Positions 46,650-56,778 of a stretch of DNA of 64,000 nt are shown here, piece after piece. How positions within the stretch are numbered: the stretch's first letter is position 1; the number at the start of each line of letters is the position of its first letter. The notes under the pieces are model-generated. The model did no database searches and was not told the origin of the DNA. It worked only from the letters and a program-made list of their open reading frames with translations. Source of the stretch: Melitaea cinxia. Lineage: Eukaryota; Arthropoda; Insecta; Lepidoptera; Nymphalidae. Where the stretch lies: NCBI RefSeq assembly GCF_905220565.1, contig NC_059398.1, positions 13,289,210 through 13,353,209 of the forward strand. Reading direction: 5' to 3'. The translations under genes were made by a program, and so were the position numbers.

Positions 46650-47483
46650 TAAAGTCGCTACAGACTGATTTCAGTGGGAGGTAGAAAAATATCTAACTTG
46701 AGGTATGCCGATGATACTACTCTTCTCACTTAAACAAAAGAGGACATGGAACACCTGCTGACACTTCTAGAGACATCAAGCCCCTCCTTTGGACTTACGA
46801 TCAACAGAGATAAGATCAAAATGATGATAGTGGATCGAGCCGAACTAAACCATCCTGACATCTCTATGATTGGCAACTGTGAGGTTGTCCAATCTTATGT
46901 CTACCTTGGTTTCACTATTGCAAACACCAGAGGATGCGAAGAAGAGATTCGAAGGAGATGTACTATTACAAGATCTGCCGTTGGCAAGTTAAAAAGAGTC
47001 TGGTGCAACCGTAATATCACCAGAGCCACGAAAGTTCGCCTAATGAGAAGCTTAATCTACCCGATATTTCTTTATGGCGCAGAAACGTGGACGGTTAGAC
47101 TCAAAGACCGATGCAAAATCGACGCACTCGAGATGTGGTGCTGGCGGCGACTGCTGCGGATCCCTTGGACAGCGTTTAGGACCAATATTTCGATCCTACA
47201 GGAATTAAAAATCAAGCAGAGATTGTCGTCGACTGTGCAAACTCGAATCCTGAAATATTTCAGACACATTGTTCGAAACGAACAATCCATAGAGCGACTC
47301 GTTGTCCAAGGGCAGGTAGAAGGCAAGCGGTCACGCGGTCGATCATCTACGCGCTGGACAGACCTTATCAAAGCTGCAACACAGACCTCCATAGTCCAGA
47401 GTTCTCAAGACGCCGAAAACCGCATCAAGTGAAAAGGTATAGCGGGGGCTACTTTAGCCAATGAATCGTCGTCAACCACGACC
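46650..47483 (+). pseudogene. LINE reverse transcriptase, 5'-truncated, one stop
   Basis: The catalytic box reads LRYADDTTLLT (YADD at 46704-46715). An in-frame TAA at 46731-46733 is followed by 229 open codons with VYLGFTIANTRG, EEIRRRCTITRSA, LYGAETWTVR and RGRSSTRWTDLI, the thumb and C-terminal region typical of RTE-like insect LINEs. The frame ends at 47430-47432. The DNA then continues toward a 3' tandem array now split off by the R1-like insertion. No endonuclease remains. Confidence 0.8.
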
Positions 47484-47497
47484 ACTCTGTCAAGAGT

Positions 47498-48513
47498 TAA
47501 ATATTTTTTGTAGGTAATTATTTTTTGTCATTAATTTTTTTTTAAATTTAAGGGTGAGCACGAGGGGTTGCTTCCCGGGGTCCTGTATCTCCAAAAGTAA
47601 TTTTAAAAATTAATATTAAGTGCAAATAGTGCCCTAAATTTTTTTCCAGATTTGTTAATTTAATTTCTAAAATCTTTATAGCCAAATTAGTGTAAATTTT
47701 TATGTTTTTCCACCCCCATAAATCTAGGGTTGTTTTTAAAAATCTAATTGTAGTCTAGAGTTATAGGTTTTAAAAAGCCCGATCGATTGATACCAAACAC
47801 GGGTATATTCAAGCAACAGGGGCCGATTTGAGCAAATTTCGACTCAGTTGCGGCCATATTGGTCGCCATTTGCAAAAAGTTTAAACGGTCATAACTTTGT
47901 TGTTTTTAAGCCTATTGAGCTGGGATTTTCAACTTACTCGTTATTGAGGAGAGTACTATACCCCAGCTCCAAAATTAGCTCTACATAGAGTCAAACCTCT
48001 AATCCTGATCTTTGGACCAGGAGGGTAAGGAGGACGTCGAGCCCATTACGGGGAGCCGTCGCACAGTTTCCTGCGACCGGGGGTTCCCGAAATATCGAAT
48101 TTCTATTTCTTAAAGAAGTAGACAGAAGTATTTCGGCCGATTAAGTGAGGAAACAGAAGGTGGAATATCTCGGGAACCACTGGTCGTAGCGCGACGCGGT
48201 TTTTACTGTTGGTTGACCCCAGCTGAGGACTACAAAATAGAGTGGGCAGGACGACTCTACATAGAGTCCTGGTAGAGTCTACTTGTACAAGGCGGCGGAA
48301 GTTAGTTTTAAGTTTTACAAATTATTTTTAGTATTCGGATAGCTTGTAGCGATAGTTACAACGAAAATTTGCAACTGACAGGGGCAGTTTCTCCCAATAT
48401 ACAACCCGCTATTGCGGTTAATTTTAAATATACTCTATTTTCTTTTACTTTAATTGTATTTATACAATTTTACAATCAACTGACTTATATAATTGACGTA
48501 GCCTCCGAGAAAG
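47498..48513 (+). promoter_or_regulatory. 5' UTR / probable internal promoter of the R1-like LINE
   Basis: It starts TAAATATTTTTTGTAGGTAA and is AT-rich, then becomes GC-rich from about 48000. Two partly palindromic CTCTACATAGAGTC motifs (47981-47994 and 48253-48266) and a related GGTAGAGTCTAC occur. Elements of this type carry their promoter here; the exact start is not defined by the sequence. Confidence 0.5.
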
Positions 48514-49908
48514 ATGACGACCCGGACCCCGCAAAAAGACCAAAAGGTGACAAACCTTCCCTCTAAAACCCCCCCTAAAGCCATAAACAAGTTACCGCGA
48601 CCTAGTTTGGAGAGGTTTGAGGGGACGACACATGAACAAGCTTTCACAGTGACGCGAGCCGCCCCTTCCACCTCCATGGCTGGAAAACTGATGAGAGAAA
48701 AAGCTTCGGACGGCTTTAAGGAACGGGGGGCGACATATATCAAGTCACCAGGGAAGATAGCGACTACGAACAGGGTGCAAAGGGCGAAAGAGCTTGTTTC
48801 TGAAGGAAAGAAACAATTGGCCCAGTCCAAGAACCTAAGGACTGAAATAAGAGAGGCAGTGGAGGCTAGCCTGAAAGGGCTGAAAGAGCTGGTGGAGGAG
48901 GCGGAATTTGCGCTAGAGGCCGAGAGGGCTCGAAAGGGGGACGGGGGCCCCGGGGGCGCGGCATCGGTGAACACAAACACCGCCGTCGCGCTCGCGGTGT
49001 CTCCTGACTCTGGACTGAGCGAAAGGCTTGAAGAGCAATCACGGATCCTCCTGGACACTAATAAGAGGCTCGTGGCTGTGCAGGAACAGCTGACACGCTA
49101 CGGCGAAGCCGTTGAAGCCGCCGGCCTGAGAAGCTATGCCAGTGTGGCCGCTGCGAGGCCGCAACACCCTCCAAGATCTGCAGCTCTCCACTCAGTGGTC
49201 ATTTCGTCTCAGGACGAAAAAGAAACGAGTGAAGAGGTCCTGGGCAGGGTCAGAAAGACCATCGATGCAAAAGAGGGATGGGTGCAAGTGGAGAAGGTCC
49301 GGAAAGCTAGGGACAGACGCATCGTCATGGGCTTCGGGTCCACTGAAGAGCGGGACAAGGCAAAGAGCAGGCTGACCAAGGAGGGGACGGGCCTCGTCGT
49401 CGAGGAAGTTAAAAACCGGGACCCGCTTCTGGTCCTTAGAGGTGTCTTGACCGCGAACACCGATGAGGACATCGTTAAGGCTCTGAGGAACCAGAACCGG
49501 GACCTGTTTAGCGGCCTCGGCAGCGAGGACGACCGTTTCCAGGTCAAATATAGAAGAAGGGCGAGAAATCCGCTCGTGGCCAACGTCATCCTTAGCGCGT
49601 CGCCCACCCTCTGGAGGAGGATAACTGGCATGGGTTCAGTGAGAGCGGAGGACCAATCACCTTTGGTCCAATGCACGCGATGCCTGGGCTATGGTCACGG
49701 GCGGAAGTTTTGCAAAGACCCGGCTGACCTGTGCAGCCACTGCGGAGGCCCACACCTGAGGTCGGAGTGCTCGGAAGAGCGGTTGGGGTCCCCACCCTCC
49801 TGCCGGAACTGTCGTAGGGCAAAGCTCGATAATCACGAGCACAACGCCTCTTTAGTAGCGACTGTCCCGTCAGGAGAAGGTGGGATGACCTCGCCCGCTC
49901 GACCGTAG
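48514..49908 (+). CDS. R1-like LINE ORF1 (gag-like RNA-binding protein)
   Basis: 464 residues, open throughout. The ORF1 protein of such elements coats the LINE RNA and carries it to the nucleus. The N-terminal half is charged and includes a likely coiled coil (about residues 90-200, rich in E, K, A and L). A folded region at about 240-385 resembles the RRM-like part of ORF1 proteins. Near the C-terminus are three zinc knuckles: CTRCLGYGHGRKFC, CSHCGGPHLRSEC and CRNCRRAKLDNHEHNA. I took the first ATG of the frame at 48514 after the 5' UTR. The frame ends at TAG 49906-49908 and ORF2 continues in the same frame. A weak start context and another overlapping frame (48369-48566) leave small doubt about the N-terminus. 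Confidence 0.85.
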   Translation: MTTRTPQKDQKVTNLPSKTPPKAINKLPRPSLERFEGTTHEQAFTVTRAAPSTSMAGKLMREKASDGFKERGATYIKSPGKIATTNRVQRAKELVSEGKKQLAQSKNLRTEIREAVEASLKGLKELVEEAEFALEAERARKGDGGPGGAASVNTNTAVALAVSPDSGLSERLEEQSRILLDTNKRLVAVQEQLTRYGEAVEAAGLRSYASVAAARPQHPPRSAALHSVVISSQDEKETSEEVLGRVRKTIDAKEGWVQVEKVRKARDRRIVMGFGSTEERDKAKSRLTKEGTGLVVEEVKNRDPLLVLRGVLTANTDEDIVKALRNQNRDLFSGLGSEDDRFQVKYRRRARNPLVANVILSASPTLWRRITGMGSVRAEDQSPLVQCTRCLGYGHGRKFCKDPADLCSHCGGPHLRSECSEERLGSPPSCRNCRRAKLDNHEHNASLVATVPSGEGGMTSPARP

Positions 49909-52900
49909 CGTGTTGCTAAGGGTGCGCCGGTGGCCGCGGTGGCTCAGAAAATCCTCCAAGCGAACCTCCAGCGCAGTAAACAGTCATATTCCGAGCTGCT
50001 GATCGAAGCCTCTAACCTGGGAGCGGGGGTTGCTTTGGTACAGGAGCCATACGTCGGCGGGGAGGGTTGTGTGACGGGTAGGAATGGGATCAGGGTCTTC
50101 CAGCCCGCGGACCAAGGAAATGGGACTGTTAAGGCCGCGATCATAATCTTTGGCGCGGACTTTTACGTCAAACAGTACCCAGAACTCACCACGAACAACA
50201 TCACAGTGGTAGGGATCCAGGTTCGCGGTAGGGAGATTACCCTGGTTTCATTCTACTTTGAGCCCGACCTGCCGATGGACTCGTACCTAGCACACCTGCG
50301 CCGGGTGCAGCGCGAGACGGGGGCTCGGAGTATGATTGTTGGAGGCGACGCAAACGCCAAATGCGTCTGGTGGGGAAGTCACGTCACGGACCGTCGAGGA
50401 GTAAAGTTGTGCGGGACCTTGGAGGATCTCGGTCTGTCTCTTCTTAACCAAGGGGAAACCCCAACTTACGACACCATCCGCGGCGGCGTGAGGTACAGCA
50501 GTTATATTGATATAACTGCTGTATCGCTTGACCTCCTTGGCCTGGTGGACGGCTGGCGCGTGTGTGACGACCTGACTTCCTCGGATCACAACGGCATATC
50601 CTTCCTCATAAAATCCAAGTGCATGAACGAAAATAATATTCGGCAGACGACCAGAAAATTTTATACCAAAAAGGCAAATTGGGCCCGGTTTGCTGAGAAA
50701 CTGGGCCAAATTTACGATCTTAATCAATTTAAAAAAGTCAAAATTCAAAATTCAAAAACAGGATTAGAACTAGACAACCTTGTATCAAATTTAAATAACT
50801 ACATAGAGGAGGCATGCACTTGGGCTATTCCACCCATAAAGAGGAAGGAGGTGCTAACTATGCCGTGGTGGAACGAGGAGTTGGCAGCACTAAAGCGCGA
50901 GGTGGTCACCAGGAGAAGGAGGATCAGGTGTGCCGCACCGATTAGGCGGGACAAGGTCATCGGGGAGTACCTGGAAGCTAAGGAGAGATATCGGACCGAG
51001 ATTAAAAATGCGCAGACGCGCAGCTGGGTCTCCTTCTGTGAGAGACAGGATGGGGAGAGTGTGTGGGGGGGTATCTATAGGGTACTCGGCAGGACTACCA
51101 GGAGAGTCGAGGATCCACCGCTGGTGGTAAACGGTATGGGGCTAGATGCCAGGGGCTCGGCCCGACTCTTGGCTGAGACCTTCTACCCGGAGGACTCTGA
51201 AGAGGATGACTCCGAGGAGCACCACCGGGTGAGGGTCTTGGCCGAGCGGGCCGACATCGAATCTTCTTCGGGCCAAATCGACCCTCCCTTCACTCATCTC
51301 GAGTTGAAGCTGGCTAGTCGGTCCTTTGACCCGAAGAAGGCCCCAGGTGCGGACGGTTTCACCGCCGATATATGTCTGCACGCTATTGAACTGGACCCGG
51401 ATCTCTTTTTGTGCATCTTCAACAAGTGCCTCGAGCTCCACCATTTTCCTAGGCCCTGGAAGGAGGCGACGGTGATCTTCCTCCGGAAACCGGGTAAGGA
51501 CACTTACACAACCCCAAAATCATACCGTCCAATCGGGCTCCTTCCGGTGCTTGGGAAAATCTTGGAGAAGATGCTCGTCGCCAGGCTACAATATCACCTA
51601 GTGCCCAAGCTCAGTACTCGCCAGTTTGGGTTCATGCCACAGCGAAGCACCGAGGACGCCCTCTACACCCTGGTGAAACACATCAGACACAATCTGGAGA
51701 GGAAGAGGATTGTCGTACTGGTATCGCTGGATATAGAGGGCGCCTTCGACAACGCTTGGTGGCCCAAGATTAGAGCCAGACTGGCTGAGGAAAAGTGCCC
51801 CAATAACATCCGGAGGCTTCTGGGCAGTTACCGTGGTACCGTATAGGTGCCAGGGTGAGGTACTTGGGGGAGGAGCACATAAGAGACACTGGGAAGGGCT
51901 GCGTGCAGGGGTCTATCGGTGGGCCGATATTGTGGAATCTGCTCTTGGATCCACTGCTTCGGGAGATGGAGGCCAAAGGCGATTACGCGCAGGCCTTCGC
52001 GGACGATGTTGTGTTGGTATTTGAGGGTGAGACGGGCCTCGAGATCGAGCGGCGGGCCAATGCCACCCTCGAACGTGTGAGGGCGTGGGGCCAGTCTAAT
52101 AAGCTTCGGTTTGCGCCTCACAATACCAATGCTATGGTTGTGACGCGCAAACTGAAGTATGACACCCCACGTCTCCGCATGGGCGGGGTCGGCATTGTCC
52201 TGTCGCACGAAATCAAGCTGCTGGGGGTCGTCATAGACCACAAATTGACATTCAGCGCCCACGTCGCGAACGTCTGCAGGCGCGCGCTCGCCTTTTACCA
52301 CCAGCTGGCCCGTGCGGCTAAGACCAGCTGGGGTCTCCATCCCGAAGTTATCCGCACTATTTACAGAGCGGTGGTTGAGCCCGTGATCTTGTATGCGGCT
52401 GCCGTTTGGGCGCCGGCCGTGGACAAGCTCGGTGTCCGTAAGCAGCTGAACGTGGTCCAGCGGGGCTTCGCGCAGAAGTTGTGTAGGGCATACCGAACCA
52501 CCTCCCTGAACTCGGCATTGCTGCTCGCTGGGATACTCCCCCTCGACCTCCGTGTTCGCGAAGCGGCGACTTTATACGAAGCGCGGAGGGGGGTGCCCCA
52601 GCGGGTGATAGGGGATCGGGAGGTGGAGCGGATGTCCTCGGCTCTGCGGTCTCCGCATCCCGCCTGTCATGTCGACCTCGAGTTCAAGTGCCTGGTCGAC
52701 CAAGAACAGTTTACCGCACATAGCGAACACGAAGTCAACATCTTTACGGACGGCAGCAAGATTGAGGGCAAGGTGGGGGCGGCCCTGTCCGTATGGACTG
52801 GCGCCGCCGAAGCTAGAACCCTCAAGCTTGCTTTGCCGTCCTATTGCACGGTGTACCAGGCGGAACTCTTGGCGATATGCCGGGCGGCGCGGATGGCCGC

Positions 52901-53600
52901 AGATAACTTGGCCGGATCAGTCGGGATATACTCTGACTCCCTGTCGGCACTGCTCACACTCAAGAATCCAAAAGCCCTCCATCCCCTGGCCGTAGAGGCG
53001 AGGGAACACCTGCGAAGGGCTCTGCTCCGGGACAAACATATAGAATTGTTCTGGATCAAAGCCCACGCAGGGCTAGAGGGGAACGAGCGTGCCGACCATC
53101 TGGCCAAGGAGGCTGCGCTGAAGTCCAAACGCACGTTTGACTACGACAGCTGTCCGGTTTCGTTCATCAAGCGGAGCATTCGCATGCAATCACTTGATGA
53201 ATGGAACCAGCGGTATCGGGCTGGCGAAACGGCTGGCGTCACCAAGGTCTTCTTCCCTGACGCGACGGCCGCACACAGGATCATAGGTAAAATAAAGGTG
53301 GACAGGTTTGTCACTCAGGTGTTGACGGGGCATGGCGGATTCTCCGAGTACTTGTACCGCTTCAAGTGCAAAGAGAGTCCGTCGTGCGTCTGCGACCCTG
53401 AGTGTTCGGAATCTGTCCTCCACGTCCTCCTGGACTGCCCAACCATGGCATACGAAAGACTGCGTCTTGAAAGTCAGTTGGGAGCAAAATTGAGCAAAAA
53501 TACCTTGCCAAAATTACTAGAAAATACAAATGCTAGAGAGCTGTTCCTGCAGTTTTGTAAAAATGCCGCAATAAAGGTAAATAATAGAAACAAAAATTAG
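49909..53600 (+). pseudogene. R1-like LINE ORF2: endonuclease, RT, RNase H (one frameshift)
   Basis: Polyprotein that nicks the target and copies the LINE RNA. An APE-type endonuclease comes first: ANLQRSK, ALVQEPY, GGDANAKCVWWG, SYIDITAVS and TSSDHNGIS. The RT then has KKAPGADGF, KSYRPIGLLPVLGK, VSLDIEGAF, KGCVQGSIGGPILWN and AFADDVVLVF (FADD at 51996-52007). RNase H follows: IFTDGSKIEG, YQAELLAI, IYSDSLSALL and AHAGLEGNERADHLA. A C-terminal zinc motif CVCDPEC...HVLLDC ends it. The frame runs 49909-51846, then shifts near 51835-51850 (apparently one lost base) and continues to 53600. No ATG occurs before the endonuclease; the frame directly follows the ORF1 stop. About 1230 residues in all. 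Confidence 0.88.
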
Positions 53601-54224
53601 AAAATTATGTTGTGTAAATATTGTACATAATATTTAGGTCAACATAAAAGCGAAGGATAGATAATATAAGGAATAGCTCGTAAGTTAATTTTGTAAATTT
53701 AGATTTAGTTTTATAGTCATAAGGGTAACTGTAAAAATATAATTTAAATAACTAACTGTAGAAAATGTACCAGATTAAATAATAAAATAAAATATATTAG
53801 CTCCCTCCCCGCTCCACTTAGCTTAGCGATACACACTGTAAATAGGCTTGCTTTTTGTACTTGTGGGTAATAACCCAAAATGAATGAATGTGAATGGATG
53901 AAAGACGAAATTGGTATGCGGAATGATAGTGTAACGGACTAAAAGCGTGATGTATGGTAAAAGAGGACTAGATTTAAAGTTTAATATTTATTTATTTTTT
54001 TTTTACACAAAACTGAAATAGAATAAACTAAGTAGAAATGATAATTTAATTTGATGAGGGGAAATACCCCACAATGAATGAATGCGGATGGATAAAAGAA
54101 GAAACTGGAATGCGGAATGACAGTGCAATGGATTAAAAGCGAGAGGTATGATAAAAGAGACCTAGATGTAAATTATACCTATTGTAAATAAGGACTCCGA
54201 AACATAAAACTCGGAGGCGTAGGG

Positions 54225-54226
<2 letters not shown>
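53601..54226 (+). other. 3' UTR of the R1-like LINE, with an internal direct repeat
   Basis: A segment of about 95 bp starting AATGAATGAATGTGAATGGA (about 53880) recurs as AATGAATGAATGCGGATGGA (about 54073), with shared AATGCGGAATGA/ATGCGGAATGAT and AAAAGAGNNCTAGATNTAAA blocks. Otherwise AT-rich non-coding. Confidence 0.65.

Positions 54227-54292
<66 letters not shown>
54227..54292 (+). repeat. Poly(A) tail of the R1-like LINE
   Basis: 66 uninterrupted A residues, followed directly by the right target duplication. A tract this long and pure suggests a young insertion, although assembly of homopolymers is error-prone. Confidence 0.9.
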
Positions 54293-54297
<5 letters not shown>

Positions 54298-54306
54298 GTC
54301 AAGAGT

Positions 54307-54875
54307 GAACGACTAAGAAGAAAGTCGCCACTGTCACCTAAATCGAGCGACAGCAGCTCATGCCACTCGGAGAGTGACGATAACCTTAATTAAAAGAGTC
54401 GTTACTGTCACCTAAATCGAGCGACAGTAACTCATGCCACTCAGAGAGTGACGATAACCGTAATTGAAAGAGTCGCTACTGTCACCTAAATCGAGCGACA
54501 GTAGCTCATGCCACTCAAAGAGTGACGATAACCGTAATTAAAAGAGTCGTTACTGTCACCTAAATCGAGCGACAGTAACTCATGCCACTCAGAGAGTGAC
54601 GATAACCGTAATTGAAAGAGTCGCTACTGTCACCTAAATCGAGCGACAGTAGCTCATGCCACTCAGCGAGTGACGATAACCTTGCCACCTCCATCGAGTG
54701 ACGATAACCGTAATCAAGAGTCGCCACTGTCACCTAAATCGAGCGATAGCAGCTCATGCCACTCAGCGAGTGACGGTAACCTTGCCACCTCCATCGAGTG
54801 ACGATAACCGTAATCAAGAGTCGCCACTGTCACCTAAATCGAGCGACAGCAGCTCATGCTACTCAGTCAAACTCC
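54307..54875 (+). repeat. Tandem array of a ~73-bp hairpin-bearing unit
   Basis: Seven units, each like AGTCGCTACTGTCACCTAAA, TCGAGCGACAGTAGCTCATG, CCACTCAGAGAGTGACGATA, ACCGTAATTGAAAG. Each unit has an inverted pair around CACCTAAATCGAGC, and units 2-5 alternate GTTACTGTC/GACAGTAAC and GCTACTGTC/GACAGTAGC. The last units carry an extra CCTTGCCACCTCCATCGAGT. The target sequence of the R1-like LINE looks like a degenerate unit, so the array probably was the 3' part of the YADD LINE at 46650. Confidence 0.75.
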
Positions 54876-55289
54876 ACGTAAAAGGGGAAAGTAGACAAAC
54901 TCTACGCTCTAAACTTAAGATATTTGAAGAACTTTACAATAATCTCAGTCATAACTAATCACTACACATAAATACCACAGCCATGTACCATCGACGTTAT
55001 CACAACCAAAACTATAGACGTACTCTACTTCCACAACAAGTTACAACCAAGCTTTCAGAAATCTCCGAGTGAATACCTCTAACACCACGGCTCTCTAGCC
55101 GAAGAGCAAACACATTACTCTCTCACAACGGTCTCCATAGACCACGACTTCCGCCAGAGTTAAACGCACATCGCACACCCACGGACTACGACTACGAAAT
55201 AACTACTGGTACGGTCAAACACATTACAGTCGATAAAGTCATTCACTCAAGTCTCTTAAGCTTCATTATCAATAAGATCTTAAATTACA
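54876..55289. other. LTR-element interior, non-coding
   Basis: No open frame or motif recognised on either strand. It lies downstream (minus strand) of the integrase remnant, where untranslated sequence would be expected. Confidence 0.4.
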
Positions 55290-56380
55290 TCAATTTCGCC
55301 TGGTACATGACCTACTGGTATTTTCCCTAACCTATCGTGAGTAAATTTGTAGGTACGTTCTAATTTTGTCTGATTTACCTCTTCGTTTTGAATTAAGACC
55401 AAGTCACCAATGTTAAACTTTAAAATTTTAGACTTAATTTTATTAAATCTAAATTTGTCGTAACTCGCACTCGTTTCTGTTCCTAGCCACTTACTCTGCT
55501 ATAAAAAGCAAAGAGAACCTATCTGGCACCGCGTTAGAGTTCATTTCTTCACAAGTAGTATAGGACTCACAAACAGAAACCGACTGGGGCAAATGATGTT
55601 AGCTTCTATTAGCTCTCTAATCTTAGAACGCACTATCTACCTTTCATCTGGACTGAACCTGTAAGACGTTAAACAGTACGGTAAACAGTACGATTCGCAT
55701 CATGAAATATAATTATTAGTTCACTAGATGTGACACGCGTGTGGGGTAAACAATCAATAAAAGCGTGAACAAATTCCTTAAGCAAGGACAGCAGAGATTC
55801 ATTACTCAGAATACCTATGTCGATATCGTCAAGATTGTACAAGAGTCCCGGTTCGTCAGTACAGGTAGCAACAGATTTTTATTTTGCAATATTAAAAAAA
55901 CGACTCAGTAATGCTAATTGTACACCTTGTTTTGAAATTTCTCGACCAATGATTACGTCATATTTGAAACAATCATCGGGCAATCACATGAAGTAGAATC
56001 GATAAACGACTACCACTAATCAACACGTCACAAAGGACTTGTTCAGTACAATCTTCAATAGCATAACCTACAGCCTGTAAATGAATAATCGCCCTATGAA
56101 GTTACGGCCAACAGTTTGTCTAACAAGATAATATTCGGCACTGGAATCAAAATAAAAATAGTACGACTCACAAGATTGTTGTAATTTTCCACAAACGCCT
56201 GCCACTGTACAGACATCCACGCGTCGTTTTGCTACAGTGCCGCCGGGATTGCCGCGACGCTGAAACTCATCACGACGCTCATGACCGTTGTGACACCCAC
56301 GGCTATTGCGGCGACACTCACGACTGGGGTTGCGACTACCGCGGGGGCTCGATACTACGATCACGCTCACAATCTGACAT
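55290..56380 (-). pseudogene. gag-pol remnant of the LTR element
   Basis: Minus-strand pieces in order: an ATG at 56380 with an early stop at 56338-56336; a protease active-site block FDSSAEYYLV (about 56137-56148) in another frame; YDVIIGREI (about 55936-55962), the usual gypsy protease/RT junction; an RT start with RFSPDER, KIRELIEANIICPS and SPILLVKK (about 55545-55680); then a jump to an integrase C-terminus with LKFNIGDLVLIQNE, NQTKLE and LGKIPVGHVPGEI (55293-55500). The RT catalytic core, RNase H and integrase core are deleted, and stops and frameshifts are frequent. Non-functional. Confidence 0.75.
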
Positions 56381-56778
56381 TGTAACTGAATCGAAACGAA
56401 AACAGAATCGCAAAATCAATCGCTACACAATTACCTACGTATCACGTATTAAAACAAAACTAAATTCAACAAATAGCCGGTAAATCGAATAACGTAATCG
56501 AACACTGAACAAAAACCACTTACACACCGATAATAATACAACAGAACGACCGAAAAGAACTAAAATATCGATGTACCCACCAATCACCACAAAATATTGC
56601 AACTAACTCGCACACTTGCTAAAAACAGATGTATTGTCAGGGGGTAGGCCTATAACTTCACATATTTTCTGAATAATAGCTTCCATACCGGAAGCGAAGA
56701 GAGACCTTTGTTCGTTCAATGTAATTAACTAAATTTATTAAATTTTGAAAGTGGGGTTGGATCTGATCCCGCTTCTGA
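56381..56778 (-). other. Leader of the LTR element with primer-binding-like site
   Basis: On the minus strand the LTR end is followed at once by TCAGAAGCGGGATCAGATCC, similar to the complement of an insect leucine tRNA 3' region but without the leading TGG. About 390 bp of non-coding leader then runs to the ATG at 56380. Confidence 0.5.

Larger units (their letters stand above)
47498..54292 (+). mobile_element. Full-length R1-like non-LTR retrotransposon
   Basis: It is bounded by identical 14-bp duplications ACTCTGTCAAGAGT at 47484-47497 and 54293-54306 and ends in about 66 A residues (54227-54292). Layout: about 1.0 kb 5' UTR, ORF1 48514-49908, ORF2 49909-53600, about 0.63 kb 3' UTR, poly(A). 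GC content and codon use are far above the flanks. A single frameshift in ORF2 is the only visible damage. The clade (R1 group) is inferred from the endonuclease plus FADD RT plus three-knuckle ORF1 architecture. Confidence 0.9.

Noticed and set aside
47072..47392. 106-codon minus-strand frame
   Set aside because: Antisense shadow of the YADD LINE polymerase fragment.
48450..49058. 202-codon minus-strand frame
   Set aside because: It lies antisense to the well-supported ORF1 of the R1-like LINE and shares its codon periodicity.
49209..49676. 155-codon minus-strand frame
   Set aside because: Antisense shadow of ORF1 in GC-rich coding DNA.
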